From Jannaschia sp. GRR-S6-38 (GTDB taxonomy: Bacteria; Pseudomonadota; Alphaproteobacteria; Rhodobacterales; Rhodobacteraceae), in NCBI RefSeq assembly GCF_029853695.1, contig NZ_CP122537.1, forward strand, positions 2,625,501-2,689,500: a DNA stretch of 64,000 nucleotides, in the 5' to 3' direction. Shown here one piece after another: positions 1 to 8,763 of this stretch (positions within the stretch are counted from its first letter, which is position 1; each line of letters opens with the position of its first letter). The notes under the pieces are model-generated. The model worked only from the letters and a program-made list of their open reading frames with translations. It had not been told where the DNA came from and did no database searches. The position numbers and the translations under genes were made by a program.

Positions 1-273
1 CGCACGCCGCGCCAGGCCGAGCTCGCGGCGCTGATGCCCGAAAAGCAGGCCGCCGACACCTCGAAGCTGCTGCTCTGCCCGATGCCGGGCCTGATCGTGC
101 GGGTCGACGTGGCCGAGGGCGACGAGGTCCAGGAGGGCCAGGCCCTGGCGGTGGTCGAGGCGATGAAGATGGAGAACATCCTGCGCGCCGAGCGCAAGGG
201 CGTCGTCGCGAAGGTCAATGCGGGGCCCGGGGACAGCCTGGCGGTGGATGACGTGATCCTCGAATTCGAGTGA
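1..273 (+). CDS. pccA: Propionyl-CoA carboxylase alpha subunit, C-terminal biotinyl domain (partial, 5' end outside window)
   Basis: The window opens inside this gene; only the last 90 residues are present. They form a biotinyl carrier domain with the classic EAMKMEN motif, and the Lys codon at 166-168 is the biotin attachment site. The domain carries carboxybiotin between the carboxylase and carboxyltransferase sites in the cytoplasm. Assignment to propionyl-CoA carboxylase rather than another acyl-CoA carboxylase rests on context: methylmalonyl-CoA mutase, the next step but one after racemisation, lies 2 kb downstream on the same strand, an arrangement common in Rhodobacterales. The stop codon is followed at once by a hairpin and a T run. 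Confidence 0.85.
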   Translation, partial: RTPRQAELAALMPEKQAADTSKLLLCPMPGLIVRVDVAEGDEVQEGQALAVVEAMKMENILRAERKGVVAKVNAGPGDSLAVDDVILEFE

Positions 274-274
274 T

Positions 275-311
275 CCGGCGGCGTCGGGACCGGCCCGGCG
301 CGCCGGTTTTT
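275..311 (+). terminator. Probable Rho-independent terminator after pccA
   Basis: CCGGCG at 275-280 pairs with CGCCGG at 301-306, with an inner CGGG/CCCG pairing, followed directly by five T residues at 307-311. It starts two bases after the pccA stop. Confidence 0.5.
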
Positions 312-450
312 CGCGGGCTTTACAGATGGTTCGGCGCGTGGCCGGGGGCCGGGATCATCACGCGTTCGGCATCGTCGCCGGCTTTCCTTCTGCGGGGGCG
401 CGCTAGGTTGCCCGGCGGAACCTTCCCGAATGACCGCCACGGAGCCGACC

Positions 451-651
451 ATGACAGCCGAGCCTAACGAGATCCGCGACCGCATCCTGGCCTTCGCCGC
501 CAATGTCGGCGGCGCCACGAACGCGCCGGAGGCGAAGGCGCGGCGGCGCGGATGGCTCGACGACAAGGGCGAGCCCACGGCCGACGGGCGAAAGCTGATC
601 GACAGCCTGGGCGACCAGGACGGCACGCGGACGGTGTTCCGCGGCCTCTGA
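451..651 (+). CDS. Small conserved-looking hypothetical protein (66 aa)
   Basis: I do not recognise a named family. The frame is hydrophilic, without a signal peptide or membrane segment, and rich in charged residues (EAKARRRGWLDDKGEPT). The ATG at 451 was chosen over the in-frame ATG at 430 because GGAG at 441-444 sits six bases before it. The gene lies between pccA and methylmalonyl-CoA mutase on the same strand. It ends 27 bases before the end of a convergent gene. A regulatory or accessory role in propionate metabolism is possible only by position. Confidence 0.6.
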   Translation: MTAEPNEIRDRILAFAANVGGATNAPEAKARRRGWLDDKGEPTADGRKLIDSLGDQDGTRTVFRGL

Positions 652-678
652 GGAGTAATCAGCGGGCGCGCGGGCCGT

Positions 679-1152
679 TCAGCCTTCGCCGGAGGGGTTC
701 TCGCGCATCTCGCGGCGGCGCATCGGCATCTTGTCGATCGAGCGCGAGAGTTCGCGGACCGTCCAGGGCAGCGGCTTGCGCAGCTTCACCTGACCATCCT
801 TGCCGATCAGCACCAGCATGAAGCCGCGGGGGCGCAGCTGCTCTCGCAGGGCCGAGCGGTTTCGCGGATCGGTGTCGAGGACGACGATCACGTCGCGCTC
901 GACCAGCCGGTCGATCTCGGACTCGATCTCCTCCAGCTGCTCGATGAAGGCGGGGTCGCGCGGGGAGTTCGCGAAGACCACGACCGGGCGGGCGATGTAG
1001 AGAAGCTCCTCCAGATCGACCTCCGCCGCGTCGAAATAATGCGACTTGTCGGCCTCCCAGCGCTCCGCGACCGATGGCGTGTCCGCCGCGAAAGCTGCGC
1101 CGACCAGCGCCAGCGCCGCAGCGATGCCAGATAGGAAACTCTGTATCGTCAT
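679..1152 (-). CDS. Exported DUF4174-domain protein
   Basis: A 157-residue protein with an N-terminal signal peptide (about residues 1-22, hydrophobic stretch ending AAFAAD), so probably periplasmic. The rest matches the DUF4174 pattern as I recall it: a thioredoxin-like alpha/beta layout with a VVVFANSPRD strand, a central DVIVVLDTDP strand and a late GFMLVLIGKDGQVKLRK segment. No CxxC active site is present, so thiol redox activity is not supported. Function of the family is unknown. It is transcribed divergently from the sulfotransferase-like gene. Confidence 0.75.
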   Translation of the reverse strand: MTIQSFLSGIAAALALVGAAFAADTPSVAERWEADKSHYFDAAEVDLEELLYIARPVVVFANSPRDPAFIEQLEEIESEIDRLVERDVIVVLDTDPRNRSALREQLRPRGFMLVLIGKDGQVKLRKPLPWTVRELSRSIDKMPMRRREMRENPSGEG

Positions 1153-1318
1153 CTCGTTCCGTGCCCTTCCGTTCCTTCCGATATAGGTCGGGGAAGCGGC
1201 GGCGCGAAGGGTGCGTCGCGGGAATGAGGCAATTCGTCGTGAAATGGCTGCTTAATCCTATCGGAAGGCATCGGATCCTAGGGCTTTCGCGACCGCAGAC
1301 AGCCCGCCCGGAGACCCG

Positions 1319-2311
1319 ATGCCGCACCTGACCCGAGATCCGCCCGTCACCTTGCACCTGGGCGCCCACCGCACCGCCACGAGCAGCCTGCAGCACCTGC
1401 TGGAACGCGATGCGGCGCCGCTGGCGCGCGCGGGGGTCGCCGTCTGGACGCCGCGCCGCACCCGGGCGGGGCTGCTGACCGGTGTGCTGGGCGATCCCGG
1501 ACGCCAGGCGGCCTCGCGGGACCGTGCGGCCCATCGTGCCGCGGGCCGGGTCGCGATGCTGCGCAGCGAGATGGCGGCGCTGGGCCTAACGCGCCTCGTT
1601 CTGTCGGAGGAGAACGCGCTTGGGGGCTTGCGCGAGAATCTCCTGATGGCGCGGCTCTACCCCTCGGCCGCCCCGCGGCTGGAGCGGCTGGCCCGCGCCG
1701 TCCCGGGCATCGACCGCGTCTGCCTCGCCATCCGCTCGCCCGCGGCCTGGTGGACCAGCGCCTTCGCCTTCCTGATGACCCGCGGCTTCGCCCCGCCCGA
1801 CCGCGCCACGCTGGAGGCGATCGCATCCGCGCGGCGGGGATGGCGGCAGGTGATCGAGGACGTGGCCCGCGTGTTTCCGGGGGCCGAGGTCGCGGTGTGG
1901 GAATTTGAGGGGATCGGCCAAAAGCCCGTCGAGGCTTTCGCCGCACTCACGGGGCGGCCGCCGCGGCCGGGTCCCGTGCGACCGCTCAACGCCGCCCTTC
2001 CGCTCGGGGCGCTGCGGGCGCGGCTGCGCGCGGAGGGCTGCATGACGCCGCTGCCCGAACGCGGCGGCCGCTATGCCCCGTTCCCGCCGGATCTGGGCGC
2101 CGCGCTCGACGCACGCCACGCCGCCGAGGTGACGTGGCTTCGTGATGGCGCGGACGGTCTGGCCACGTATATAGACGGGGCGCATGAAGACGCCCGCACG
2201 GGCCAGAGGGAGGAAGCCACCCATGACCGCCGACAGCGACGATACCCGGCATGGGCCCCGCGACCGTTGGACGAGCCTGGCTGCGGGCGAGTTGAGGGGC
2301 CGCGCGCCTGA
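1319..2311 (+). CDS. Sulfotransferase-like protein
   Basis: The N-terminus (about residues 10-27, [17 protein letters not shown]) resembles the phosphosulfate-binding loop that opens PAPS-dependent sulfotransferases, and [19 protein letters not shown] resembles the later 3'-phosphate-binding strand. A GGAG precedes the ATG at 1310. The remainder is Arg- and Pro-rich and weakly diagnostic. The frame runs 89 bases past the start of methylmalonyl-CoA mutase, so its last 30 or so residues (Arg/Gln-rich) read through the mutase ribosome-binding site. The true C-terminus may be shorter if a stop was lost by an indel. Substrate unknown. Confidence 0.6.
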   Translation: MPHLTRDPPVTLHLGAHRTATSSLQHLLERDAAPLARAGVAVWTPRRTRAGLLTGVLGDPGRQAASRDRAAHRAAGRVAMLRSEMAALGLTRLVLSEENALGGLRENLLMARLYPSAAPRLERLARAVPGIDRVCLAIRSPAAWWTSAFAFLMTRGFAPPDRATLEAIASARRGWRQVIEDVARVFPGAEVAVWEFEGIGQKPVEAFAALTGRPPRPGPVRPLNAALPLGALRARLRAEGCMTPLPERGGRYAPFPPDLGAALDARHAAEVTWLRDGADGLATYIDGAHEDARTGQREEATHDRRQRRYPAWAPRPLDEPGCGRVEGPRA

Positions 2312-4376
2312 GGACCTGACCTGGCGGACGCTGGAAGGGATCGACGTCCAGCCGCTCTATACACGCGACGACCTGGAGGGGCTCGACCACCTGGACGCCA
2401 TCCCGGGCGAGGCGCCCTATCTGCGCGGGGTCAAAGCCACGATGTATGCCGGCCGACCCTGGACGATCCGCCAATATGCGGGCTTCTCCACGGCCGAGGA
2501 ATCGAACGCCTTCTACCGCCGTGCGCTGGCCGGCGGGCAGCAGGGCGTGTCGGTGGCCTTCGACCTGGCCACCCATCGCGGCTATGACAGCGACCATCCG
2601 CGCGTCGTGGGCGACGTGGGCAAGGCGGGGGTGGCCATCGACTCGGTCGAGGACATGAAGATCCTCTTCGACGGCATTCCGCTGGAAAAGATCAGCGTTT
2701 CCATGACGATGAACGGCGCGGTGATCCCGACCCTGGCCAATTTCATCGTCGCCGGCGAGGAGCAGGGCGTCGACCGCGCGCAGCTTTCGGGGACCATCCA
2801 GAACGACATCCTGAAGGAGTTCATGGTCCGCAACACCTATATCTATCCACCCGAGCCCTCGATGCGGATCGTCGCGGATATCATCGAATACACCGCCGAA
2901 GAGATGCCGCGCTTCAACTCGATCTCGATCTCAGGATACCACATGCAGGAAGCCGGCGCCGACCTGGTGCAGGAGCTGGCCTTCACGCTGGCCGACGGGC
3001 GCGAATATGTCCGCGCGGCCATCGCGCGCGGCATGGATGTGGACCGCTTCGCCGGCCGGCTGAGCTTTTTCTTCGCGATCGGCATGAACTTCTTCATGGA
3101 AGCCGCCAAGCTGCGCGCCGCGCGGCTGCTCTGGCATCGCATCATGTCGGAATTCGAGCCGAAGAACCCGAAATCCTCGATGCTGCGGACCCATTGCCAG
3201 ACCTCGGGCGTGTCGCTTCAGGAGCAGGACCCCTACAACAATGTCGTCCGCACCGCCTATGAGGCGCTGGCCGCCGTGCTGGGCGGGACGCAATCGCTGC
3301 ACACCAATAGCTTCGACGAGGCCATCGCGCTGCCCACCGAGAACTCGTCGCGCATCGCGCGCAACACCCAGCTGATCCTGCAGGAGGAGACGGGCGTCAC
3401 CAATGTCGTCGATCCGCTGGCGGGCAGCTATTACGTCGAGAAGCTGACCCATGACCTGGCCGAGGCGGCCTGGACGCTGATCGAGGAGGTCGAGGCGATG
3501 GGCGGCATGACCAAGGCCGTCGCCTCGGGGATGCCCAAGCTGCGGATCGAGGAGTCCGCGGCGACGCGGCAGGCCAAGATCGACCGCGGCGAGGACGTTA
3601 TCGTCGGCGTGAACAAGTATCGCCGCGAGACCGAGGATCCGATCGACATCCTCGATATCGACAACGACAAGGTGCGCGAGGCGCAGGTCGCCCGGCTGGG
3701 GCGGATCCGCGCGAGCCGCGACCAGGCCGCCTGCGACGCCGCGCTGGCCGAGGTCACGCGCCGGGCGGGCGAGGGCGGCAACCTGCTGGAGGCCGCCGTC
3801 GAGGCGGCCCGCCAGCGCGCCACGGTGGGCGAGATTTCGGACGCGATGGAGACGGTGTTCGGCCGCCACCGCGCCGAGGTGAAGACATTGGCCGGGGTCT
3901 ATGGCGCCGCCTACGAGGGCGACGACGATTTCGCGGCGATCCAGGCCGATGTCGAGGAGTTCGCCGAGGCCGAGGGGCGGCGGCCGCGGATGCTGGTGGT
4001 CAAGATGGGCCAGGACGGCCATGACCGCGGCGCCAAGGTCATCGCCACGGCCTTCGCCGATATCGGCTTCGATGTGGATGTGGGCCCGCTCTTCCAGACG
4101 CCCGAGGAGGCCGCGCAGGACGCGGTGGACAACGATGTCCACGTGATCGGCATCTCGAGCCAGGCGGCCGGGCACCGGACGCTGGCGCCGAAGCTGATCG
4201 ACGCGCTCCGGGGGATGGATGCGGGCGAGATCATCGTGATCTGCGGCGGGGTGATCCCGCAGCAGGATTACGATTTCCTCAAGAAAGCCGGCGTCGCCGC
4301 GATCTTCGGGCCGGGCACGAACATCCCCGCCGCCGCACGCGATATCCTCAAGCTGATCCGCGCCGCGCGGGGCTGA
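2223..4376 (+). CDS. scpA: Methylmalonyl-CoA mutase (adenosylcobalamin-dependent)
   Basis: 717 residues, the size of the homodimeric/large-subunit mutase. It interconverts (R)-methylmalonyl-CoA and succinyl-CoA, the last step of the propionate route. The N-terminal TIM barrel contains typical segments ([46 protein letters not shown]). The C-terminal B12 domain has [10 protein letters not shown] near residue 597, with the cobalt-ligating His, and a GGVIPQQD motif. The ATG at 2223 was preferred to 2184 because a GAGGAAG ribosome-binding site lies just before it. Function is secure; the start is likely. Confidence 0.97.
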   Translation: MTADSDDTRHGPRDRWTSLAAGELRGRAPEDLTWRTLEGIDVQPLYTRDDLEGLDHLDAIPGEAPYLRGVKATMYAGRPWTIRQYAGFSTAEESNAFYRRALAGGQQGVSVAFDLATHRGYDSDHPRVVGDVGKAGVAIDSVEDMKILFDGIPLEKISVSMTMNGAVIPTLANFIVAGEEQGVDRAQLSGTIQNDILKEFMVRNTYIYPPEPSMRIVADIIEYTAEEMPRFNSISISGYHMQEAGADLVQELAFTLADGREYVRAAIARGMDVDRFAGRLSFFFAIGMNFFMEAAKLRAARLLWHRIMSEFEPKNPKSSMLRTHCQTSGVSLQEQDPYNNVVRTAYEALAAVLGGTQSLHTNSFDEAIALPTENSSRIARNTQLILQEETGVTNVVDPLAGSYYVEKLTHDLAEAAWTLIEEVEAMGGMTKAVASGMPKLRIEESAATRQAKIDRGEDVIVGVNKYRRETEDPIDILDIDNDKVREAQVARLGRIRASRDQAACDAALAEVTRRAGEGGNLLEAAVEAARQRATVGEISDAMETVFGRHRAEVKTLAGVYGAAYEGDDDFAAIQADVEEFAEAEGRRPRMLVVKMGQDGHDRGAKVIATAFADIGFDVDVGPLFQTPEEAAQDAVDNDVHVIGISSQAAGHRTLAPKLIDALRGMDAGEIIVICGGVIPQQDYDFLKKAGVAAIFGPGTNIPAAARDILKLIRAARG

Positions 4377-4391
4377 AAGCGGGGCTTGCGG

Positions 4392-4424
4392 GGGGCGATT
4401 TTGGGCTTGCGACCCAAGCGCCCC
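4392..4424 (+). terminator. Possible terminator hairpin after methylmalonyl-CoA mutase
   Basis: GGGGCG (4392-4397) pairs with CGCCCC (4419-4424) and TTGGG (4401-4405) with CCCAA (4413-4417). No long T run follows. Confidence 0.35.
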
Positions 4425-4447
4425 TCGCTTATCCCCGCGCCCACGGT

Positions 4448-4522
4448 TGGGGTGTAGCCAAGCGGTAAGGCAGCGGTTTTTGGTACCGTGTACCGTAGGT
4501 TCGAATCCTACCACCCCAGCCA
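4448..4522 (+). tRNA. tRNA-Gln (anticodon TTG)
   Basis: A full cloverleaf can be drawn. The acceptor stem TGGGGTG (4448-4454) pairs with CACCCCA (4512-4518). The anticodon stem is GCGGT/ACCGT with loop TTTTGGT and anticodon TTG at 4480-4482. The T arm is GTAGG-TTCGAAT-CCTAC. The discriminator is G and CCA is encoded at 4520-4522. Confidence 0.96.
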
Positions 4523-4649
4523 ATTTCCCATCTTTCGCGTCCCGCATCGGGCCCGCCGCCGCGCGTGGGCGCCGTGCCTCCGCGCGGGGCCCGGGCGCGG
4601 CCGTGGGGCGCCCGCGACGCGCGGATCCGGGGCCCGGGCGCGTCGGGGG

Positions 4650-5576
4650 TCAGCCGATCTCCTCCAGACGCCGCGCCTGGCGGTCGATCAGGCGGTCGAC
4701 CTCGGCGGCGGTCTCCCGGTCGAGCCCGGCCCCCGGCTTGCGCAGCGCCGGCGACGCGATCCAGCCGCGGCGCCAGAGCGCGTGCTTGCGCACGGCGAGG
4801 CCAAGGCCCGGCTGCGTCTCGTAGCGGATAAGCGGCAGGTAGGCGTCGAACACGTCATGCGCGCGCGCCGTCTCGCCCGCGTTCATGGCGCGCACCACCT
4901 CGACCATCATCTCGGGATAGGCGAAGCCGGTCATCGCGCCATCCGCGCCGCGGGCCATCTCCTCCGGCAGGAAGGAGCCGCCGTTGCCGCAGAGGACCGA
5001 GATATGCCGCCGGCCGCCGGCCTCGGCCGCGCGCAGCCGGCTGATCTTGGCGAGGCCGGGCCAGTCCTCGTGCTTGAGCATCACGACCGAGGGGCAGTCG
5101 TCGATGATCGCGCCCAGCGCCTCGTCGCTGATCTGCACTCCGGTCACCAGCGGGAAATCCTGCAGCACCACGGGCACGTCGCGGCCCAGCGCCTCGCACA
5201 CCATGGCGTAGTAGCCGCGGATCTGGGCGTCGGTGCGCAGGCTGCCGGGCGGCGCGACCATCACGCCCGCGGCGCCGGTGTCCATGGCCTTGAGCCCGAG
5301 GCCCTTCAACGCGGCGAGCCCGGGCGCCGAGACGCCCACGACCACCGGCACGCCACCCGCCCGCGCGATGACGCGCGCGACGATCTCCGCGGCCTCGTCG
5401 GCGGTCATCTTCGGGGCCTCGCCCATCATCCCGAGGATGGTCAGCCCGTCCGCGCCGGCCTCCAGGTAGCGGTCGGTGACGCGGTCGAGGCTGTCCCAGT
5501 CGATCGCGCCCGTCTCGTCGAAGGGCGTCACCGAGATCACGTAGACCCCGTTTGCCGCCTCGGTCAGTTTGCTCAT
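4650..5576 (-). CDS. DapA-family (dihydrodipicolinate synthase-like) aldolase/lyase of unknown substrate
   Basis: 308 residues of the class I pyruvate-aldolase TIM-barrel family. The Schiff-base Lys is visible in VVMLKHED. Two signatures of real dihydrodipicolinate synthase are missing: the GTTGE loop reads GMMGE, and the catalytic Tyr motif (YxxPxxxG) reads QDFPLVTG with no Tyr. It is therefore unlikely to make lysine precursors and more likely a catabolic aldolase or hydratase-aldolase. It is the last gene of a minus-strand operon; its ATG overlaps the stop of the amidohydrolase as ATGA (5573-5576). Its substrate is presumably a product of the amidohydrolase, but that is inference. Confidence 0.85.
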   Translation of the reverse strand: MSKLTEAANGVYVISVTPFDETGAIDWDSLDRVTDRYLEAGADGLTILGMMGEAPKMTADEAAEIVARVIARAGGVPVVVGVSAPGLAALKGLGLKAMDTGAAGVMVAPPGSLRTDAQIRGYYAMVCEALGRDVPVVLQDFPLVTGVQISDEALGAIIDDCPSVVMLKHEDWPGLAKISRLRAAEAGGRRHISVLCGNGGSFLPEEMARGADGAMTGFAYPEMMVEVVRAMNAGETARAHDVFDAYLPLIRYETQPGLGLAVRKHALWRRGWIASPALRKPGAGLDRETAAEVDRLIDRQARRLEEIG

Positions 5577-7606
5577 GCCTCGTCCTCCCGGGCGAACCAG
5601 CCCGCCGTGTTGCGTCTCACCAGCCGGCCCGCGCCCGGCGCGTTCGACACGGTCTGGCCGTCCCAGACCGGCCGGCCGCGCAGATAGGTCGCGCGCACCC
5701 GGCCCGCGAAGTCGCGCCCGTGGAAGGGCGACCAGGCCAGCCCGTCATGGGCTTGCGCCTCGTCCCAGGTTAAGCGGCCCGGTTCCAGCACCGCGATATC
5801 GGCGTCGCGGCCGGTGGCCAACCGGCCCTTGCGGTCGTCGATCCCGAAGAAGCGCGCGGGCGCGTCGCTCAGCATCCGCGCGGTCAGGGCGGCGGCCTGG
5901 TCGGGAGCGCGCCGGACGGCGGCGGTGTAGAAGGCGGGCAGGAGCGTCTCGACCCCCGGCACGCCCGCGCCCGCATCGAAGATCGAGGCGGTCAGCTTGC
6001 CTTCGATCGGCCAGGAGGAATGGTCGGAGGAGACGAAGGCGACCTCGCCCGCCTCGATCGCCCGCCAGAGACCGTCGATCGCGCCGGGGCGGATCGGCGG
6101 GTTCACCTTCATCCGCGCGCCCAGCGCCGCGCCGTCGGTGGCGGCGTCGAACCAGAGGTAATGCACGCAGAGCTCGCCCGTCGCGCGCGGCGCCACGCCG
6201 GCCAGCGCGCGGGTCAGCGCGAAGCCGGTGCCGGTCGTCAGGTGGACGGCATGGGTATGGGCGCCCGTGGCGAGGCCGAGGGCGTGAAAGGCGGCAGTGG
6301 CCGACAGCTCGGCCGCCTCGGGGCGGGCGGTCGCATGCGCGGCGATCCCCTCGGCCCCGGCGGCACGGGCGCGGGCGATCCGGGCGCGCACGATCTCCTG
6401 ATCCTCGTTGTGCAGGCCGAGCGGCAGGTCGGTGGGGGCCAGCGCCTCCAGCAGGTCCAGCGTCAGGTCGGCGGAGATGCGGGGGAAGCGGGTTGGGTCG
6501 CTTTCGAAGGCGCTGATCTTGAAGGCCACAACGCCGCGCGCAATCAGGTCGTGAAGGTTCGCGGTCCCGGTCTCGGCGGTGGCGGTCCCGTAAAGCGCCA
6601 TGTCGGCATGGGCGTGCTCCGCGATGGCCCGGGCCTTGGCGTCGAAGCGTTCGCTACGGTCCAGGGGGGCCGGATTGTCATAGGGCATGTCCACCAGCGT
6701 GGTCACGCCGCCCGCCACCGCCCCGCGCGTCGTCTCGGCGATGCCCGCCAGCCCCTTGGCGCTCGTCGCATGGGTCTGGCCGTCCACCACGCCCGGCAGC
6801 AGAAGCGCGTCGCGGTGATCGTCGATCTCCGCCGCGCGGGGGCGGGGGCCGGTGCCGGTCGCGGCGATGCGCTCGCCCTCCACGGCGATCCAGCCGCCGG
6901 GCCGCACCCCGTCCGGCGTGACGATCGTTCCGCAGATCAGCCGGTCGGTCATCGGGCGCCCCCCGTAGCCCATCTCGAGCAGGCTCGCGGCCGCGGCGAC
7001 GCCGGCCTGCACCGGGTCGATCACCGGGATGCCGAGCCGGTCCTGCAGATCCGCGCGCAGCCCGCCCAGCCCGGCGCATCCCAGGATGACCACCCCGGCA
7101 CCGTCCCGGTCGACCAGCGCCCGGGCGACGGGTTCGACCCGCGACAGCGCGTCCGGGCCGTGGCCCTCAGCCACCGTCATGCCCACCGCGCGATCGCCCG
7201 CGAGGCGGGACGCGAGGCCAAGGCGTTCGATCTGCGCGACGTGGCGCGCGATGGAGCTGGGGCCCAGCGAGACGACACCGAACCGCGGCGCGAGCTGCAG
7301 GGCCAGCAGGTAGGCGGCCTCCGCGATCCCGATGACCGGGATCGCCGTCGCGGCCCGCGCCGCGCCGACGCCGGGATCGGAGAAACAGGCCACGACAAGC
7401 GCGTCCGCCCTGCTCCGGGCGGCGAAGGCCGCGACCATCGGCGCGACCTCCGCGACATGGGCGTCCGTCTCGATCCCGGGCGGCGCATCGGCGAGCTCGG
7501 AACAGCGGATCGCGTGGCGCGACGCGACGGGCAGGGCGTGCAGGCCCTCGGCCATCGCGGCGGTGACGGCCTGCGAGGCATTGGGATTGAGCACGTCGAT
7601 CCGCAT
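5573..7606 (-). CDS. In-frame fusion: hydantoin/allantoin-type racemase plus cyclic amidohydrolase (dihydroorotase/allantoinase/hydantoinase family)
   Basis: One open frame joins two domains. Residues about 1-218 are an Asp/Glu/hydantoin racemase (MRIDVLNPNAS start, catalytic Cys in VVACFSDPG and in ILGCAGLGG). From the internal Met at 6952 onward it is a 459-residue amidohydrolase: metal site as DGQTH (first His replaced by Gln), carboxylated Lys in VVAFKIS, His in LGLHNEDQE and VHLTTG, and Asp in VSSDHSSW. Removing one base from the six-C run at 6959-6964 would end the racemase as GYGGAR-stop with an ATGA overlap, so the fusion may be a one-base artefact. A GTG at 7663 overlapping the upstream stop (GTGA) is an alternative start. 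Together the domains would racemise and open a cyclic ureide or imide ring. Confidence 0.8.
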   Translation of the reverse strand: MRIDVLNPNASQAVTAAMAEGLHALPVASRHAIRCSELADAPPGIETDAHVAEVAPMVAAFAARSRADALVVACFSDPGVGAARAATAIPVIGIAEAAYLLALQLAPRFGVVSLGPSSIARHVAQIERLGLASRLAGDRAVGMTVAEGHGPDALSRVEPVARALVDRDGAGVVILGCAGLGGLRADLQDRLGIPVIDPVQAGVAAAASLLEMGYGGRPMTDRLICGTIVTPDGVRPGGWIAVEGERIAATGTGPRPRAAEIDDHRDALLLPGVVDGQTHATSAKGLAGIAETTRGAVAGGVTTLVDMPYDNPAPLDRSERFDAKARAIAEHAHADMALYGTATAETGTANLHDLIARGVVAFKISAFESDPTRFPRISADLTLDLLEALAPTDLPLGLHNEDQEIVRARIARARAAGAEGIAAHATARPEAAELSATAAFHALGLATGAHTHAVHLTTGTGFALTRALAGVAPRATGELCVHYLWFDAATDGAALGARMKVNPPIRPGAIDGLWRAIEAGEVAFVSSDHSSWPIEGKLTASIFDAGAGVPGVETLLPAFYTAAVRRAPDQAAALTARMLSDAPARFFGIDDRKGRLATGRDADIAVLEPGRLTWDEAQAHDGLAWSPFHGRDFAGRVRATYLRGRPVWDGQTVSNAPGAGRLVRRNTAGWFAREDEA

Positions 7607-7659
7607 GCTCCGCCCCGCGGCGTGCCGCCCCGACGCGGGCGAAAGGCCCTCCGCGGCGG

Positions 7660-8634
7660 TCACAGCGTCAGGATCGTCGAGCCGGTCGTCTGCCGCGCCT
7701 CGAGCGCGCGATGCGCGTCGTCGACCTTCTCGAGCGGGAAGCGCTGCCCGATGCGGGGCACGACGGCGCCGGAGGCGACCTTTTCGAAGAGGTGCCGCGC
7801 CATCGCCTGGCAGCGGTCGAAATCGGCGAGGAAGGTGAAGAGCGTCGCGCGGGTCAGCTTGAGCGAGCCCTTGCTGGCCAGTTTCAGCAGGTCGACCGGC
7901 GGCACCGGGCCCGAGGCGTTGCCGAAGGAGATCATGAAGCCCAGCGGCCGCAGGCAGTCGAGCGAGCCGTCGAACGTGTCCTTGCCCACGCCGTCCATCA
8001 CGACATCGACGCCCGCGCCGTCCGTGATCTCCTTCACCTTCGCGACGAAATCGGCGTCGCGGTAATTAATGCAATGCGCCGCGCCATGCTCGCGGGCCAG
8101 GGCGCATTTCTCGTCCGTCCCGGCCGTGCCGATCAGCTCGATCCCCTCGGACCGGGCCCATTGGCAGGCGATCAGCCCGACGCCGCCGGCGGCGGCGTGG
8201 AACAGGACGCGGTCGCCCGCTTTCAGCTCGGTGATGCGGTGGAACAGGTATTCGACCGTCAGTCCCTGCAGCATCACCGCGGCGGCGGTCTCGTAATCGA
8301 TCGCGTCGGGCAGGGGGCAGACCTGTGCCGCGGGCATCACGCGCTCGTCGCAATAGGCGCCCGGCGGCATCGCGGCATAGGCGACGCGGTCCCCGGGCTT
8401 CAGGTGGTCGACGCCCGCGCCGATGGCGACGACCTCGCCCGCGGCCTCCATCCCCAGCGGATGCGGCAGCTCCAGCGGATAGAGGCCCGTGCGCTGATAG
8501 ACGTCGATGAAGTTCAGCCCGCAGGCTCGATGCCGGACGCGGATTTCGCCGGGCCCCGGATCGCCGACGGGCCGGTCGACCAGCTTCAGTTGTTCCGGAC
8601 CCCCGGCCTCCTCGATGATGATGGTGCGTGCCAT
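7660..8634 (-). CDS. qor: Quinone oxidoreductase (zeta-crystallin-like, NADPH-dependent MDR)
   Basis: 324 residues of the medium-chain dehydrogenase superfamily without zinc ligands. Seen: GLNFIDVYQRTGLYPLELP near residue 50, GMEAAGEVVAIG, and the nucleotide-binding AAAGGVGLIACQWA. It reduces quinones or enones with NADPH in the cytoplasm. The ATG at 8634 is preceded by GGAGGA. It is the first gene of the operon with the racemase-amidohydrolase and the DapA-like gene, so it may act on an unsaturated intermediate of that pathway (inference). It is divergent from the BKACE gene. Confidence 0.9.
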   Translation of the reverse strand: MARTIIIEEAGGPEQLKLVDRPVGDPGPGEIRVRHRACGLNFIDVYQRTGLYPLELPHPLGMEAAGEVVAIGAGVDHLKPGDRVAYAAMPPGAYCDERVMPAAQVCPLPDAIDYETAAAVMLQGLTVEYLFHRITELKAGDRVLFHAAAGGVGLIACQWARSEGIELIGTAGTDEKCALAREHGAAHCINYRDADFVAKVKEITDGAGVDVVMDGVGKDTFDGSLDCLRPLGFMISFGNASGPVPPVDLLKLASKGSLKLTRATLFTFLADFDRCQAMARHLFEKVASGAVVPRIGQRFPLEKVDDAHRALEARQTTGSTILTL

Positions 8635-8763
8635 GATGCGTCCTCCCTCGGCTTTGCCGCGACTATAGCCCCTGCGCGGCCGAGGGGAACGGCGCGTCGC
8701 ATCCGCTTGCGCGCGGGCGCGCGGCGGGGCCATCCTGCGGCGAAGATCCGCATCGGAGCGCCC

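Noticed and set aside
270-467. Small plus-strand frame between pccA and the 66-residue gene
   Set aside because: It crosses the pccA terminator hairpin and is an Arg/Pro/Ala-rich chance frame.
2931-4547. Long minus-strand frame opposite methylmalonyl-CoA mutase
   Set aside because: It is the antisense shadow of a well-conserved enzyme and also runs through the tRNA-Gln gene.
4650-5576. 4-hydroxy-tetrahydrodipicolinate synthase for lysine biosynthesis
   Set aside because: Catalytic Tyr and the Thr pair are missing and the operon is catabolic.
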